Notes: generated by a model not told the origin, from the letters alone. A DNA stretch of 64,000 nucleotides from Karstenula rhodostoma CBS 690.94 (GCA_010093485.1 MU001497.1:1168513-1232512), one strand, 5' to 3'. Positions 12,583 through 24,444 are shown, counted from the stretch's first letter. Numbers and translations are program-made.

Positions 12583-13975
12583 GCGACGTGACACGAATAA
12601 CAGAAAAGCACGAATTGATGATATTGATCGCAAGGCCTAGCCGGTTTTGCACGGATTGAATAGTGTCAGCATCTCAACAACACTAGGATCTTGGCATCCA
12701 TGTTATATGCACATGTCCACGGGTCACAGTTCTAATTCATGTGATGAAAAGGGCCAAACGTGACTATTCGGAGTTTTTTTTTTCAATGCAGTAGAAAACA
12801 TCCCAACCCGGGCGTGCCCCTTGCGAGTTGAAAGACCCATTCGTCTTAGTAGATGCCATCTGCCTCTAGGCGCCATAGGTAACCAGGAGTAGCTCACCAC
12901 GCTCCACGGCTGTACAAGCGTTTTGAGGTGCACTTTGAGTGTGTTTGATGCATGCCCGGCCAAACACAGACAGCTGCGAATCTGGAACGTGGCAGGAATG
13001 ACTCGATGACTTGCGGCAGGGATGATGCGTCCGGATAGTAAAGTTTGGTACCGGCGGTTAGTTCCTGCCATCATCCCAGGAACTAACCGCCTAGTTCCCG
13101 CGTATTGACTGTCTTATCTTGACCTTTCCTCTAACGCCTTCAATTTCGAAATGCACATGTCATCTTCAGTTTCTCTTGCAGCCAAATAGCCCACCGAGAC
13201 CTTGACATAACACGTCCGCCATGTTCCCGTCTTTAATACAGCCGCCTTCCGCTTTCAACCTCGTGCCCCGCAAAACGGGTGTCGGGTGTATACACCAACT
13301 CTTGTATGTGTCCGCACTTGCCTATCGATGCACAGGGTTTGGGAATCCTGAAGAAATACTAGGGGCTACGGCACTTCAGAGGACGGGAGTGCAATGACTC
13401 AGGATGCGATTTCTTGGGGGAACTTGGAAAATGGTAAGCTGTCTGCTAAGAGATGTTGGAGCGATATCGCTTCCTCAAGGGTATCAATGTCCACACCCGC
13501 GAAGCTCGATCCCCGATTGAAACCCCCCCAATGACAAACAAGAGAAAGGGCTACATTGTGACTGAACGGAAGACGACAGGGTGAAAATTACGGGGTACCA
13601 AATATTGGGTTCCTGCCTCCGGGTACGTACCGGGGCCCTTTGAACGACAATCTGGACCAGCACTACTGGTGTGACCAAGCCGTGGCATCGTCTGCGGCTC
13701 TTGCTTATCCTCTCCTTCACACCGCCCTCAAAACATAGACTATGTCTTTCGACGCTCGTTTTCTGGCGTTTTCCACGGAAGCGGTGCGAGAAGGCTGGTT
13801 TCATCGTTCTTTGTTGCATGTTGCGCGTGTCTCCCCAGAGGTCGCATCAGCCTCGCGTCTCTTGCCGTACAAACACACGCGTACTGGGTGCAAAGCTGAC
13901 ACTTCGCGCTTCCAGCTGCGACGCTGAACGAAGACGTGGCAGGTATCCTTCCGTATCTCTTCATTCCTTCTCCGT
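12583..13975. other. intergenic, no gene recognised; contains a perfect hairpin
   Basis: About 1.4 kb between the 3' ends of LSM1 and the convergent 150-aa gene. Open frames here are Arg/Ser-rich and lack recognisable content. A perfect 15-bp inverted repeat lies at 13053-13091 (separate entry). Confidence 0.5.
13053..13091. repeat. perfect 15-bp inverted repeat, 9-nt loop
   Basis: Left arm 13053-13067 (GGCGGTTAGTTCCTG) is the exact reverse complement of right arm 13077-13091, around a 9-nt spacer. A degenerate copy of the right-arm end (CTAGTTCCCGCG) follows directly. It could form a strong hairpin or be a palindromic protein-binding site; it is too small to be a typical MITE. Confidence 0.85.
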
Positions 13976-14553
13976 TTATACATCGCGAATGGGGTCATAG
14001 GGTCTCGTTTCACTCGGTGAGGACTCGGGTCGCTGGGGACTCTGCGCCTGCTGCGTGCTACTCTCGCTTTGCGCCTGCGAACCGGAAGTTGAACCTCCCA
14101 TCCCGGAAATCATGCTACCTTCGGCTAAGCGTTCGATACGATTAGCTACGTTCGGTTGCATGCGCATATGCAAGCGACAGCTCAGCACATATAAAGGCGG
14201 GGATACGCACGACGTACCATATTTTCGCTGGATGTCCCGCAAGAGCTGAGAAACCCTCCACTTCAGAATAATCATCTCCACCGGCGGTATGCCCTCTGCA
14301 GTCAAACGACCGTTGATGCGCTGCAACATCAAGTCCTTCTCGTTGGCGGGGATGAGGATCCATCTTGTCCAGTCTGGATGCGCTTCGGAAAGTTGCTTAG
14401 CCTCATCCTTAGTTATGAACTTTCGCCCGTCAGCTCGCCACACGGATTATTTTGCTCTGCTCAGAGCCTCACATAGAATCGATCCCATTGTTCTTTGGAG
14501 TGTGCTGCGGCTGCACGAGCTTCGTTCACGGTTGCGTTTATCCGGATACTCAT
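13976..14553 (-). CDS. 150-aa protein of unknown function, three exons
   Basis: Function not recognised. Proposed exons: 14553-14473, 14419-14218, 14145-13976 (453 nt). Exon 1 gives MSIRINATVNEARAAAAHSK then EQWDRFY; exon 2 opens FITKDEAKQLSEAHPDWTRW and continues through a helical segment to the DIQRKYG region; exon 3 begins ANRIERLAEGSM and ends with a Ser/Gln-rich tail. Intron 1 (GTGAGG..GAAAG) is forced because an in-frame stop precedes the exon 2 reading. Intron 2 (GTACGT..CGTAG) is optional: without it the frame stays open and adds 24 residues. It has no signal peptide or transmembrane segment. The composition is protein-like, and the last two exons look convincing. Confidence 0.62.
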
Positions 14554-16744
14554 CTTCAATACGATGACGCGACGCTGACCTCCGCACCGGCTTCTGGGAA
14601 AGGGACAACCAGGCTCTGGAATTATGGGGCGCGTGAGGTTTTAGGGCACAGCGGTCCTCCCCGCTTCCGCCTAAATCTTGGCACAGTCATTTGTTTTTTG
14701 CTGAGGCTGAGGTGAGTGGAACACTGACGCTGCTCGGGCCTCGAAGGAATCGAAATCGGGTGGCTGAAGGGTGTTCGTGCGCTTCAAGCTAAAGGCATCA
14801 TTGGTAGGGAACGTGGAGGCAAGATCGTTGTTGCCCTGTCGTTTATTGATTGTCCAATTCCTCATGCAAACTGATACATTCCTTGTCATGCTAAGTTGAT
14901 AGTGAATTATTCACCAAACCAACTCAGCTTTCGGTACTAGGGAAAGATGCTGTGCCACCAGCTTAAGCCGCCAGCACGGACACCGGAAGGCCTCGGTGCT
15001 ATCCTAAGGAATTTCAGAGATGCTTTTTCGATTTCCTTTCGATATGCCCTTCGGTGTTACAAATAATCACTTAGTCGACCACCTTCCACTAGCTGGACTC
15101 AGTTGAGCAAGACACAACACGTTCTAGTCTGGAGGATGGCGTTGTCCTCCTCGGGCCACGAAACAAGAGCCTAGATACGGATGAGATTACAGGCCCTTAC
15201 CAAGTGGTCACTATAGCCATGGATTAACCTGCTTTGGTTTCGAAATCGCAATAGCGTCGATCAGCCGTCTTACGCGGTCTGGCGAGTAACAGCCCTTTTC
15301 CTCATCTCCGCGTTCATCCGGCTACGGCCACGGGCCGACCCAACGCTTGCGGCACGCACAGTGTACCGATTCCGCGGGCTGGGACTACCTGCGCAGATCT
15401 GACAGGAGGGAGTCGCACAAAGCTTTCTTTTCTTAGAGCTGATTCAATGCAACTTCCCCTTTTGCTAACCAGCCTCCCCTTTCAGATTGTGCGAATTCTT
15501 TTATGGGAGAGGCTCGAATATACTGCCTACCTGATGGGTGCGAGTGTGCGTCTACGCCGTTCGGCACTTCCTGTTCACCGCAACTTGGCCTCGAGCGTTG
15601 TGAACATTGCCTTCTGACGGCGCGTCGGACGCCTAATGAATGTGTTCATCACACACACCTTCTCCGTTATCACTACTTACCCAAAGCTATCGTTTTTCAG
15701 TGGATCACCTGATCCATCGGCACCGCGATCAAGGCCTGAAAAGGCGACTGTGTAGCTATGAGGTCAACACCGCCTTGTACACTAATCTCCGGCAAGCCAT
15801 GCCGTGGCCATGCGTGTGATGGGGGTAACAGCCAAGGATCCGCGTATATCTCACATGGCAGGGCCCAAGCAAGACCACATGCGAGATGAAGGTTTCACAG
15901 CGTCAACGATGCGCGTTTTGCGCAATAGGCGCATCACTGGAGCAGGTGTGACGACGTGCGACCGACGAGAGAGGAGTTGCCTGCACCAGGTTTGCTTCTG
16001 GAAGGTCTCGCGGTCTGCCATCTGGGTCGCACCGTCCCCTAGAGACCGATTGGATTCCGCGTGCACTCTTGTTATGGCAGCTCGAGGAGAGCGGCTCGCC
16101 CGCCGGAACAGGACAGGTGCGTTAGTCGCCACAAGCTTGCGTTGGCCTCCTTGCGTCGCATGCATTCGCCGGAGGCACGGCACTCATGCTTGCGCTCCCT
16201 CTGGCTGCTTTTACTAACAATAGCTCTCGCACATGGCCGCCTCGAGAGCGTGGTACGTGCCTGGCATCCTTCCCTCCCACCCAACCAGGCCGCCGGAACG
16301 CTCGGAAAGTCTAGAAGGCCGGATTCGCAGCACCGCGACATGGATGTGGGGGCACAGCATAGGCTCACGCACGCATGTTCTTGTCTGTCTGCCCGCTCCA
16401 CGGCAGCGAGTGGACTGGTGGTCAGAACTTAGCGGTTTGCACGGCGCCAGGCACAGGCGTCGCAGAATGGGGAAGTATGTCGTAAGCACGCGGTTTGGTT
16501 GAGTGGCACCACGCTGCGTTGGGAGCGGTGCGCATGAGGGGATTATAGGGATGGCACGGTGGGACCGTACTGGGCTGGGCGCGGCACGGCGCTGGGGGGA
16601 GATCGGCCTGCGCGACGTGGGCGTGGGAGAATGTGGGTGCTAGTTCTGGCGACTCCTTTATGCGTTCGCTGGACAGGTACGAGATAATGCAATGCGAGGA
16701 GGGGTGATGTCGTTACGTTTCTGTTCACGCTCGCTGGGTGAGTC
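14554..16744. other. gene-poor stretch, no supported gene
   Basis: The largest coding-free stretch here. The longest frames (about 110-137 codons at 15.8-16.5 kb on both strands) are rich in Arg, Cys and Ser and overlap each other in several frames, as expected of GC-rich non-coding DNA. Confidence 0.5.
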
Positions 16745-17421
16745 TCACGTACATACGTACGTCTCCCCAGTCAGATGAAACCCATCTATTCTCCCGGAAA
16801 ACCGCGCCATCCTTGCTTTTTCTCCCTCTCTCCCCGTCGTTTCAAGAAAGCTACCTATGGCAGCTGCGTTCGTCCCCCACAGAGGCTCCCTGGCGCTGGA
16901 CGTTTCGCCACCGATATATTCGCCGCCGTGTGGAGTGGAGTCGTGGTGACACGACACAGGATATACGGAAAAAGGTTTCTCCGTGGGATTGCGCGCGCTG
17001 CTGCGGGTGGGAGGTTTGAGATTTGCGTAGACTGCACAGAGGGTTGTAGCGTTTTTGAGCAGTGCCGTGCACGCGTTGGTGTTGAGAGGAGTACGGCTTC
17101 CTGGATGACTATGCGAACCTGGTGGGGAGCGTTGATTTCTTAAGTTTGAGGTTTACAAGACCATGCGTCTTGGACATTCGATGAGGGCGTGCCATTTTGA
17201 TCATTGAGGGGCGTACCTGTCGTCGCTGATACGTGTTCTCTCTGGGCTGAAGCCATACCTTGCGTGAACGACATGTAAGGGTTCCCTAGAGTCACCCGTG
17301 GGTCTCCGGAGGCTGCCCGTGAAATTGCGGGAGGTGAGGGTGTCAGTGAGGAGTCACGTGTGAACTGCCGTTCTAGAACATCGTCGTCTGAAGATTCACA
17401 GCTGTGGTCGGTGGATGGCAT
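16745..17421 (-). CDS. doubtful two-exon hypothetical protein
   Basis: Possible gene with exon 1 17421-17157 and exon 2 17118-16745, joined by GTAAAC..CACCAG in matching phase to give 212 codons. Exon 1 starts with a true ATG (MPSTDHSCESSDDDVLERQF) and is Ser/Thr/Pro-rich, with the acidic low-complexity character of real fungal N-termini. Exon 2 stays open for 124 codons but shows no recognisable domain. There is no signal peptide. No family was recognised. It is listed because a spliced open frame of this length is unlikely but not impossible by chance. Confidence 0.3.
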
Positions 17422-18159
17422 AGTATTACACTGTATCGTCTCAGATGGAATTGAAATCTGGGCGTGGTCGAGTCAAGATACTGCTTCGATCAATTAATAC
17501 ACCTTTACGGAGATTTTGTTTCTGCACAGGAAATGTCAAGCTGATCGAAACGCTGCAGGTCGGTTTGAAAGAAGAGAGCCAGAGACATGCCTCTTGGTGT
17601 TTCACAACCACGCGCAGATTATCACTGCACATGTTAAAAGCCCTTCGGTAGACAAAACATTGAAATACAGAAGGTTCGATATAAAATGGCATTTCGCTAG
17701 GAGACAGCGGAGTATTCTGTAAGATTAAGAGACTTGGTGGCCTACAGAACTGCACTCTGGTTTTCGATCAAATGAAGTATTTTGATTAAAAGAGGTACTA
17801 AAATGAGATGCTCGAAACTACTTGTGATTGTAAAAGAATGGGTTGTACTAGGATCCGAGTCCACATCTTGTCCACCGGGCCAAAGGTATACTGGACGGCA
17901 GTGCGCTTCGTATCTGTACGCTTGGAACCATGCATAGTAATCAACTGACATGTCAGAACACGGTCCCTGTAGGGTAATGTTTGGCCTGTGCATGCAAGGC
18001 TGCCGCACAACGCTATTCAATATTCTGCTGGGTAGTTGCTTGTCAATCATCCACCTTTCAGTATTGTCATGTCGCTAATCGACCTCTTTCTGTGTATAAG
18101 TAGATCATAATTTGGTGTAAAAACGCCCTCCTGTTGACTGGGTTGTTTTCATTCAGCGG

Positions 18160-18503
18160 ACAGGAGCATCACACGTGGCCCTGTTAGACACAGGCTCTGA
18201 CTAGCATAACAGAATATCACATAAATGAAGAAACTGGAACTGGAACCTGAGACTGTGGATACAATTGATATAAGTGCAGCCAAAACCGTGATGACAAGCG
18301 ACCAAATGGTGGATCTGGGGTTCAAACTACCCGAGAGTAACTCCTATAATGACGTGGGTTGCTACGTATGGCCAGAGGATATCGGTGGACTACCAGACAT
18401 TTTTCTGGGCCACAAGTATATCATTGAAAATAGCCGCCTCCGTTTGAATCTCAGTGACTTGTTTCCAATCCAATCTTTGAAGGGTCCTAGCTCCGGTATG
18501 TAG
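18160..18503 (+). pseudogene. decayed aspartyl-protease-like (retropepsin-like) fragment
   Basis: At 18175-18201 one frame reads VALLDTGSD then a stop, the active-site signature of retropepsin-like aspartic proteases (hydrophobic-hydrophobic-D-T/S-G). From 18225 a second frame is open for 92 codons: MVDLGFKLPE, then DIGGLPDIFLGHKYIIEN, resembling the later part of this fold (hydrophobic-L-G plus a downstream strand). The two parts are in different frames, and the first stops at TAG. This suggests a frameshifted relic of a retrotransposon or domesticated protease gene rather than an intact gene. The ATG at 18225 may be fortuitous. The family call rests on short motifs only. Confidence 0.35.
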
Positions 18504-18964
18504 GCCCCATTGTGAGAGCGCTCGGTCAAGGAGTTGACAGTACAGTAGGAGAGAAGAGTGACCAGCAAGCGGTATAAGAAAGGTGTCTCCTAGGCGAGTG
18601 TATTGATGTAAAAGTAAGGGTCAGATTCTCATAGATTAGTGGGTATCGCCAAAGCAAAGCTGAGGCTGAGTGCAGCATCAAACAAATTGAGGTGAGTGCC
18701 CCAGTGGATGTGTTGACCGAAGTTACTAAGGATTTGCAGCGTCATACGTCTTCCGTACTTGCACATGCCGAGAGACCGGGCTGAATACAGCATACCGTCT
18801 ACGGTCGGTTTGTTGAAGGAGCTACGCTATCGAATAGCCATTTGCAGGCAGCACTTTCCACCTGGCTAATATCCACCCCTCCCCCACCGCGCCTCTCTGC
18901 ACCGACCAACTTGATAAATTGTACACTTGTTATCTCTATTCCTCATACATTACCCCATATTCAA

Positions 18965-19053
18965 TGCTCCAGTGGTAGGGCGCATCCTCTAGCAGGCACT
19001 GGAGGCAATGCTAACTAGCGGGATGAGACTTAGGTTCGATTCCTGACGTGTCC
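18965..19053 (+). tRNA. tRNA-like relic with A-box and B-box
   Basis: A TGCTCCAGTGG segment at 18965-18975 resembles a pol III A-box, and GGTTCGATTCC at 19033-19043 is a perfect B-box (T-arm). A T-stem (TTAGG/CCTGA) can form, and the D-arm pairs GCTC with GGGC. No acceptor stem pairs with the CGTGTCC that follows the T-arm, and no clear anticodon arm is seen. It is therefore probably a tRNA pseudogene, a tRNA-derived repeat end or an isolated TFIIIC site, not a functional tRNA. Confidence 0.35.
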
Positions 19054-19413
19054 CTCTTTCTCTCTTCCCCCTCCCGCGTGCGGTCGTTTTGCCCTGCAGG
19101 TGACTGGATGGATGGCTCCAATTGCGAGGGAGCGGTGTAGATGGAAGGGAACGGAGGAATAGCGCAATGGCTGTGGCTCATAACTTCATTAAGTTATATG
19201 CTGGTATATATAGTACAGATTGTGTTGGGTGCGAGCGAAGGTTGCCACGGAATCGGATGGTTGTTCTCTCTGTGTCGAGAGAACATAAATGATAGGTCGT
19301 CTCTGAATATCAATGACACTTATCTGAGGAGGCAAGGCATCGGCAATCTCAAGCTCAATGGCCAAGGTACGTTCCTTCTCCACTCATAAACGCACCCCAT
19401 CTTCATCTCCCCC

Positions 19414-20402
19414 TCACTCCACGAAGTCCAAACTCCCCTTGCCCACGGTCCCCGCCACTGCCCCCGGGCCCTTCTGCTGCTTGAGCTTCTCCTCAAACTT
19501 TGCAAACTCCTTGATCGCAATCTCCTCCTCCTCGTCCATAATCTGCTGCACGCCCTGCACCTCCTCAATATAGTGCATCAACATACTTTCAATCCCGTTC
19601 TTCAGCGTCACGGTGCTGCTGTCGCACGTGCGGCACGCGCCCCGCAGCTTCAGCATCACCTGCCCGTCCTGGAACCCGCGGAACTCGATGTCGCCGCCGT
19701 CCTCCTGGATCGCGGGGCGAATCCGGGTTTCAAGCAGCTCCTTGATCATGCCGACGACCTCGTCGTCGTCCTCGTTGTACGCGAGCGAGTCCTGCTCGGT
19801 GCCACCCTGGCCGGCTTCGCCCGCGCGGTCTTCGACCGTGTTCACGGTGGCTTGTCCGCTGACCATGTACTCGTTGATAATGGCGAAGGCCTCGGGCTTG
19901 ACGTGCGCCCAGGGCGTGGTGCTGTCTTTGGTCACGGTGATGTAGTCGACGCCGAAGAAGACGGATGTTACGCCGTCGATGTTGAGGAGCTGGGCGGCGA
20001 GCGGGGAGGGATGGGGCGGCGCGAGGGTGGAGCGTGGGGAGAGGTATTCGAGGGAGCCCGAGGAGATGGTTTCGGGGAGCACGCGCTGGTTGGGGTTGAA
20101 CTTGAGGGCCTGGGGATGGTTAGTGTTGCGGGGAGGGATGCTTGGGAGGGCGGACGAACGTCTGGGTTGGGCGTTGATTCAGTCTGGATGAACATTGTGC
20201 GCTTTTCTTGCCGGGCGCCGGCGATGGGTGCGCTGGGGCTCCATTGCTGTACTCGCGGTCTTTGTTGCAGCGGCGACGATGTGATGGGAGTGGCTCGTTG
20301 GTGCAGACAGCGGGCGGCAGCTCTTGTGCCCTGTGTCCGGAGTGACGGAGTCGCGCGGACTACTGCGCGCAGAGCGGATCGTGAGACTGAGGGTGTTGCC
20401 AT
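19414..20402 (-). CDS. NFU1: NFU1 mitochondrial iron-sulfur cluster carrier
   Basis: Late-acting mitochondrial scaffold that delivers [4Fe-4S] clusters to lipoate synthase, succinate dehydrogenase and aconitase-type targets. Two exons, 20402-20160 and 20109-19414 (81+231 codons, 312 aa), phase 0; the intron begins with the less common GTTCGT and ends CCCCAG. The N-terminus (MATPSVSRSALRAVVR) is Arg/Ser-rich without acids, a mitochondrial presequence. Next comes the Nfu N-domain, starting MFIQTESTPNPDALKF and containing VTSVFFGVDYITVTK, then the C-terminal NifU-like domain with GACRTCDSS near residues 237-245. Its CxxC pair, the cluster-binding cysteines, is intact. A short acidic/Gln tail follows. 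The neighbouring LYS2 is on the same strand, 410 bp upstream in transcription terms. Confidence 0.95.
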
Positions 20403-20811
20403 TGTGGAACTGGTTTGTTATAGTGCAGGCAGAGGGTGGTTATTGTAGGTATTGCGTATGCGACGGCGAATTCGGGCCAGGCATTACTCAGCAAAATTTC
20501 CATATACGGCATCCGTGAAAACCGTCGAGCGCCGAACAAGCGTCATCTTGTGTGCTGCAATTCGTGCGCGCCGAAGAAGGGCCGAAGCGTAGAGGTGTTG
20601 ACGCGCTTCTTCACCTACTTACCGTCTTACCGCGGCCTTTAAAACCATTGTTTGTTTTCAACTGTTCCCTTGCCTCGACCACATGAACGCTGTGCATATG
20701 ATGCCAAGACGATAATTTTTGTCTTCGCAGATACTCGTCCAATCTTTTATCTATCCAAACCTAGCTATTCGTCACACATGAGACCGTCCGTTGCAGATAA
20801 TCAAAATCCTT
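20403..20811. other. intergenic NFU1 promoter / LYS2 3' end
   Basis: 409 bp between the LYS2 stop and the NFU1 start; no further feature recognised. Confidence 0.5.
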
Positions 20812-23800
20812 CTACACACCCCTTCGTCCACCAACTTTGGCCATGCCCTCCTTCATGCTCTCCGTCAGCCTCGCTTTCGGCAGCTCCAACGCACCCTTGG
20901 CATCCGGCTTCGGCATGAACCCAAGCTCAATGAGGTAGCTCACATACACACCGACCGTGTCCTCAGTCACGGTGCCACCTGCACTCCAGTCTTGGTTCGT
21001 CCACTCGGCGTCCTTCTTCAAGGCCTGAGCTGCGTTGCGGTCGTCCAGCTCCGGCGCCTTGGTATCCGCTGGCAGGTCGCCAGTGACGAAGTGATACAGT
21101 GGCAAGAGAGCGTGCTCCTCCTTTGCGCCGCTTTGATCGGCGCAGTAGGCTTCCATGTTCTTCTTCCACTCTGGGTAGGACACTTGAGGGACGTTGTAGC
21201 CGTATTTCTCGAGTACACCGACGAACGTGTTGATGGTGATGCGCGGGTGCGAGGTGATCTGCGCAACGCCAATGGGCGACACAGGCGGGTTCAGCGACGA
21301 TGCGACGACAACGCGTGCAACGTGCGTTACTGGCACCATGTTGATGGTGTTGTTGATGTTCGGCCGAGACTGAAGTTGGACGCAGCCCTTCAACAAGCGG
21401 ACGAGGAAGTCATCGGTGATGGTGGTACCCGTCTCGGGGTCTCCTGTCACATATCCAGGACGAATGACGGTTCCGTTGAGTCCCCTTTTGCCTGCTTGCC
21501 TGGTCAAGTACTCAGCAGCCCACTTGCTCTGACCATAGCCCGTTCCAAGACCCTTGCGCGAGCCTTCCATGTCGTCTGCTTCGAGCACGCCGGTACCGCC
21601 CTCAGCAAGGCTTTTTTCTGAGAGTTTGACGTAGTAGTCGGAATCCAAGACGGAGGTAGAGCTAACCAGAGCGAAGTTCTTAGCTTTTCCGACCGCACAG
21701 AGTGACAGTGCAGTCATGGTGCTTTCGACATTAGGGGCGCGCAGCCTGGAGTATGGTAGTACCCAGTGCACAAGCGCACCGTTGTGGATAACGACGTCGA
21801 CTGAATCAGCAAGCTGATTCCATGCATCTGGTGGAAGGCCGAAGTTCGATGACTCAAGGTTGCCAACTAGTGCTGTGATGCGCGATTGCCATGAAGCGTC
21901 CCAGATACCGTATGCTTGGCATGTTTGTTGTACGCGACCAAGTGCTGCATCTGCATCCTTCGCTCGTACAAGCACCGTAACTTTTCCAGGGCGCGATAGT
22001 AGATCTCTGAGAACATATGCACCCAAGAACCCAGTAGCGCCCGTCAAAAAGGTATGTATCTCTTGATTTAGCTTCAGGGGCTCCTTGGTCTTGAAATCAC
22101 TTAGTTGCTTGGCTAGGTCTCTAGCATCAGCAGAATAATCTTCATCTTCAGGCTCATCCTCGATCGCCTCGGCCGTGTCGAGACGAAGACCAATGGGATC
22201 TTGCGCTTGGTCGATACTTGACGAGAAGCCCCGAAGTGTTGGGTACTGAAAGATGGTGCTCATAGGAACGTCGATATCTTTCCATTGTTGTCGGATTCTG
22301 AAGAACAGTTGCTGTGCGACAATACTGTGACCGCCGAGATCGAAGAAGGAATCACTGCCACTCATGGTGTCGGCAGTAACACCACGGTCACTGAGGAGAT
22401 CAGCCCAGATTCCGGCCATGATCTTCTCAGTCGGGGTTAGAGCCGTGCCGAGTTGAGAAGGTCTTCTGGCGCCAGCTGCAGCGAGCTGTGCTGGTTCTGG
22501 GAACGGAAGTGCGGGTCGATCGATTTTGCCGTTGGGGTTGAGCGGGAATCGAATGAGAGGAACAACGGTGGAGGGGACGGCATATGCAGGGAGCTTCTTC
22601 TTAAGATGCTCTCGGACGTCATCTCGGAGGTATTTGAAACGCTTCAGCAGCGCTACCATGTCCGTTTCCTCGCTCGAGCTCTCAGTCACGCCTCGCTCCT
22701 CGAGCCAATCGTACCATCGCTTCATTTCAGGAACGATGTAGCCTAAGGTGTCAGACGAACTCTCCGTGTGTGTTGTGTTTGCAACTTACTGACGAGCGTT
22801 GGTTCTTCGTAAGCATCACGCTTCAGCAAAGTGACATTTTCACGAACCAACGGATGCGCGGCAAGGTGAGAATCAATCTCTCCAAGCTCGATGCGGAAAC
22901 CTCGGATCTTGACCTGGTTGTCAACTCGTCCCGTACAATGGACATTGCCATCAGGTCCATAATGACCCAGGTCGCCAGATCGGTACAGTCGGTCTCGCGG
23001 TCCCTTGTAAAAGTCACGCCAGGGTTCTGCCGCACCTTGGGCTTCCACTTTCTTCTTGTCCTCCTCGAACCATTTGCTAGGGTTCACGAACCAGTTGTCC
23101 ACGAACTTGGTAGATGTCTGCTCAGGTAGACCCAGATACTCTTCTGCCAAACCACCGGCACGTACATAGATCTCGCCGCTTTTTCCTGGCTCACATATCT
23201 TGTTCCTATCCTCTCGGTCTACAACCAATAGTTGGACATTGTTCATTCCACGTCCCGCTGGAATGACCTCGCCGAGGGTGTCCAGAAACTCGGGTGCCTC
23301 GGTTGCGCTAGGCAACTCGTAGTAGCTCACAGCTCTTTGGGTCTCGGTGGTACCATACATGTTCACGATACGGACGTTGGGCGCTAGATTTTGCAATCTT
23401 CTGCAGTCTCTCCTGATTAACAAGTCGCCAACGAAGAACGAGTGATGCAGGCTTGGGAAGACAGCCGAAGCACCTCCAACCAGAATCTGACCCATGGCCG
23501 GGGTCAAATGGCTCACTGTTGCGCCGTACTTGCGCATCCATTCTGCGAGCTTCTCGTGCTGGATATCTTCTTTACTAGGAACCAGTAGCTGAGCGCCCAA
23601 GAAGAGAGGTGTAAATATGTCACGTTGGATCGGATCATGCGCAATACCCGACAACATGGTGAACTTGTCGTTCTCTGATAGCCCAAAAGTCTCAGCCATC
23701 CAGGGGAAGTAATGTGTCAGGGAGAAGTGACGTCCTTTGACGCCCTTCGGCTTGCCCTCAGAACCCGAAGTGAAGGACAAGGTAGGGGTCGAATCGGGAC

Positions 23801-24444
23801 CGACCAGGACACCTGGTAATTCGGCCTTGAGCTGTTGCTGGGCGTCCAACACATCCTTGCCATCTGCCTGGCCACCGACCAACGTCCCATCGTCCCGAAG
23901 ATGTAGTGCGGGGACTTCTGTCTGTAGATGTAGGTTTTCGGCGATGTAGGTGCGCACCTGGTCCGAAAGAGGGCCGGCGTCCTGGATGGCTTTGTCGATG
24001 ACAACGAGGGCGCGGGGCTGGGAGACTTCAAGATAGATGCATTGGCGATCCGGAGGGTATCTGGTCATATGTCAGCGATGATTTCCAGCCATAGGGAAGG
24101 TTTGCCTACAGAGGATCCAAGACGGAGAAAGTGGCACCAGCAGCGAGAACAGCCATGATAGCGACGACGAGATCCACGCCGCGGTGGGCGAAGATCATGA
24201 CGACGTCGCCGCGCTGTATGCCATTCTGCACAAAGTGGTGTGCTAATATGGCCGTGGCCTCGGAAATGTGCTTGTATGTGAAGTTGCGCTCAGGCGTCTT
24301 GCTGGTCGCCGTCTCCACGACGCATGGGCGGTCGGGATGCCGCCGGGCATTGGCAGCAAATATTTCGTGGATGGGGCCCTTGAAGTCAGACCAATGCAGG
24401 TCCGCCGTGGGATCGGGGATATCGCCCTTGGTCACCGCGCCCAT
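20812..24444 (-). CDS. LYS2: L-2-aminoadipate reductase (alpha-aminoadipate reductase)
   Basis: Cytosolic enzyme of the fungal lysine pathway: it adenylates alpha-aminoadipate, loads it on a phosphopantetheine arm and reduces it to the semialdehyde with NADPH. Three exons: 24444-24110, 24060-22790, 22742-20812 (3537 nt, 1178 aa); introns GTAGGC..CCAG and GTAAGT..TTAG. NRPS-like order: adenylation domain with [14 protein letters not shown] (A3), NMYGTTETQ (A5), [13 protein letters not shown] and [20 protein letters not shown] (A7/A8) and NPNGKIDRP (A10); carrier domain with [11 protein letters not shown] (phosphopantetheine Ser near 675); thioester-reductase domain with TGATGFLG near 769 and YGQSK. 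Activation by the phosphopantetheinyl transferase Lys5 is expected. The start is the ATG at 24444; an in-frame stop lies about 60 nt upstream. It lacks the roughly 220-residue N-terminal region of yeast Lys2. All three core domains look intact. Confidence 0.96.

Noticed and set aside
12724..13074. 116-codon minus-strand frame next to the hairpin
   Set aside because: Composition looks random and no exon extension or homology-like pattern is visible.
15804..16502. Overlapping frames of 90-137 codons on both strands
   Set aside because: Several frames of both strands are open at once, all Arg/Cys/Ser-rich, as in GC-rich non-coding DNA; no splice-supported extension or domain.
19573..20448. 291-codon plus-strand frame
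   Set aside because: Antisense to NFU1, whose two exons explain the sequence with conserved motifs and correct splicing.
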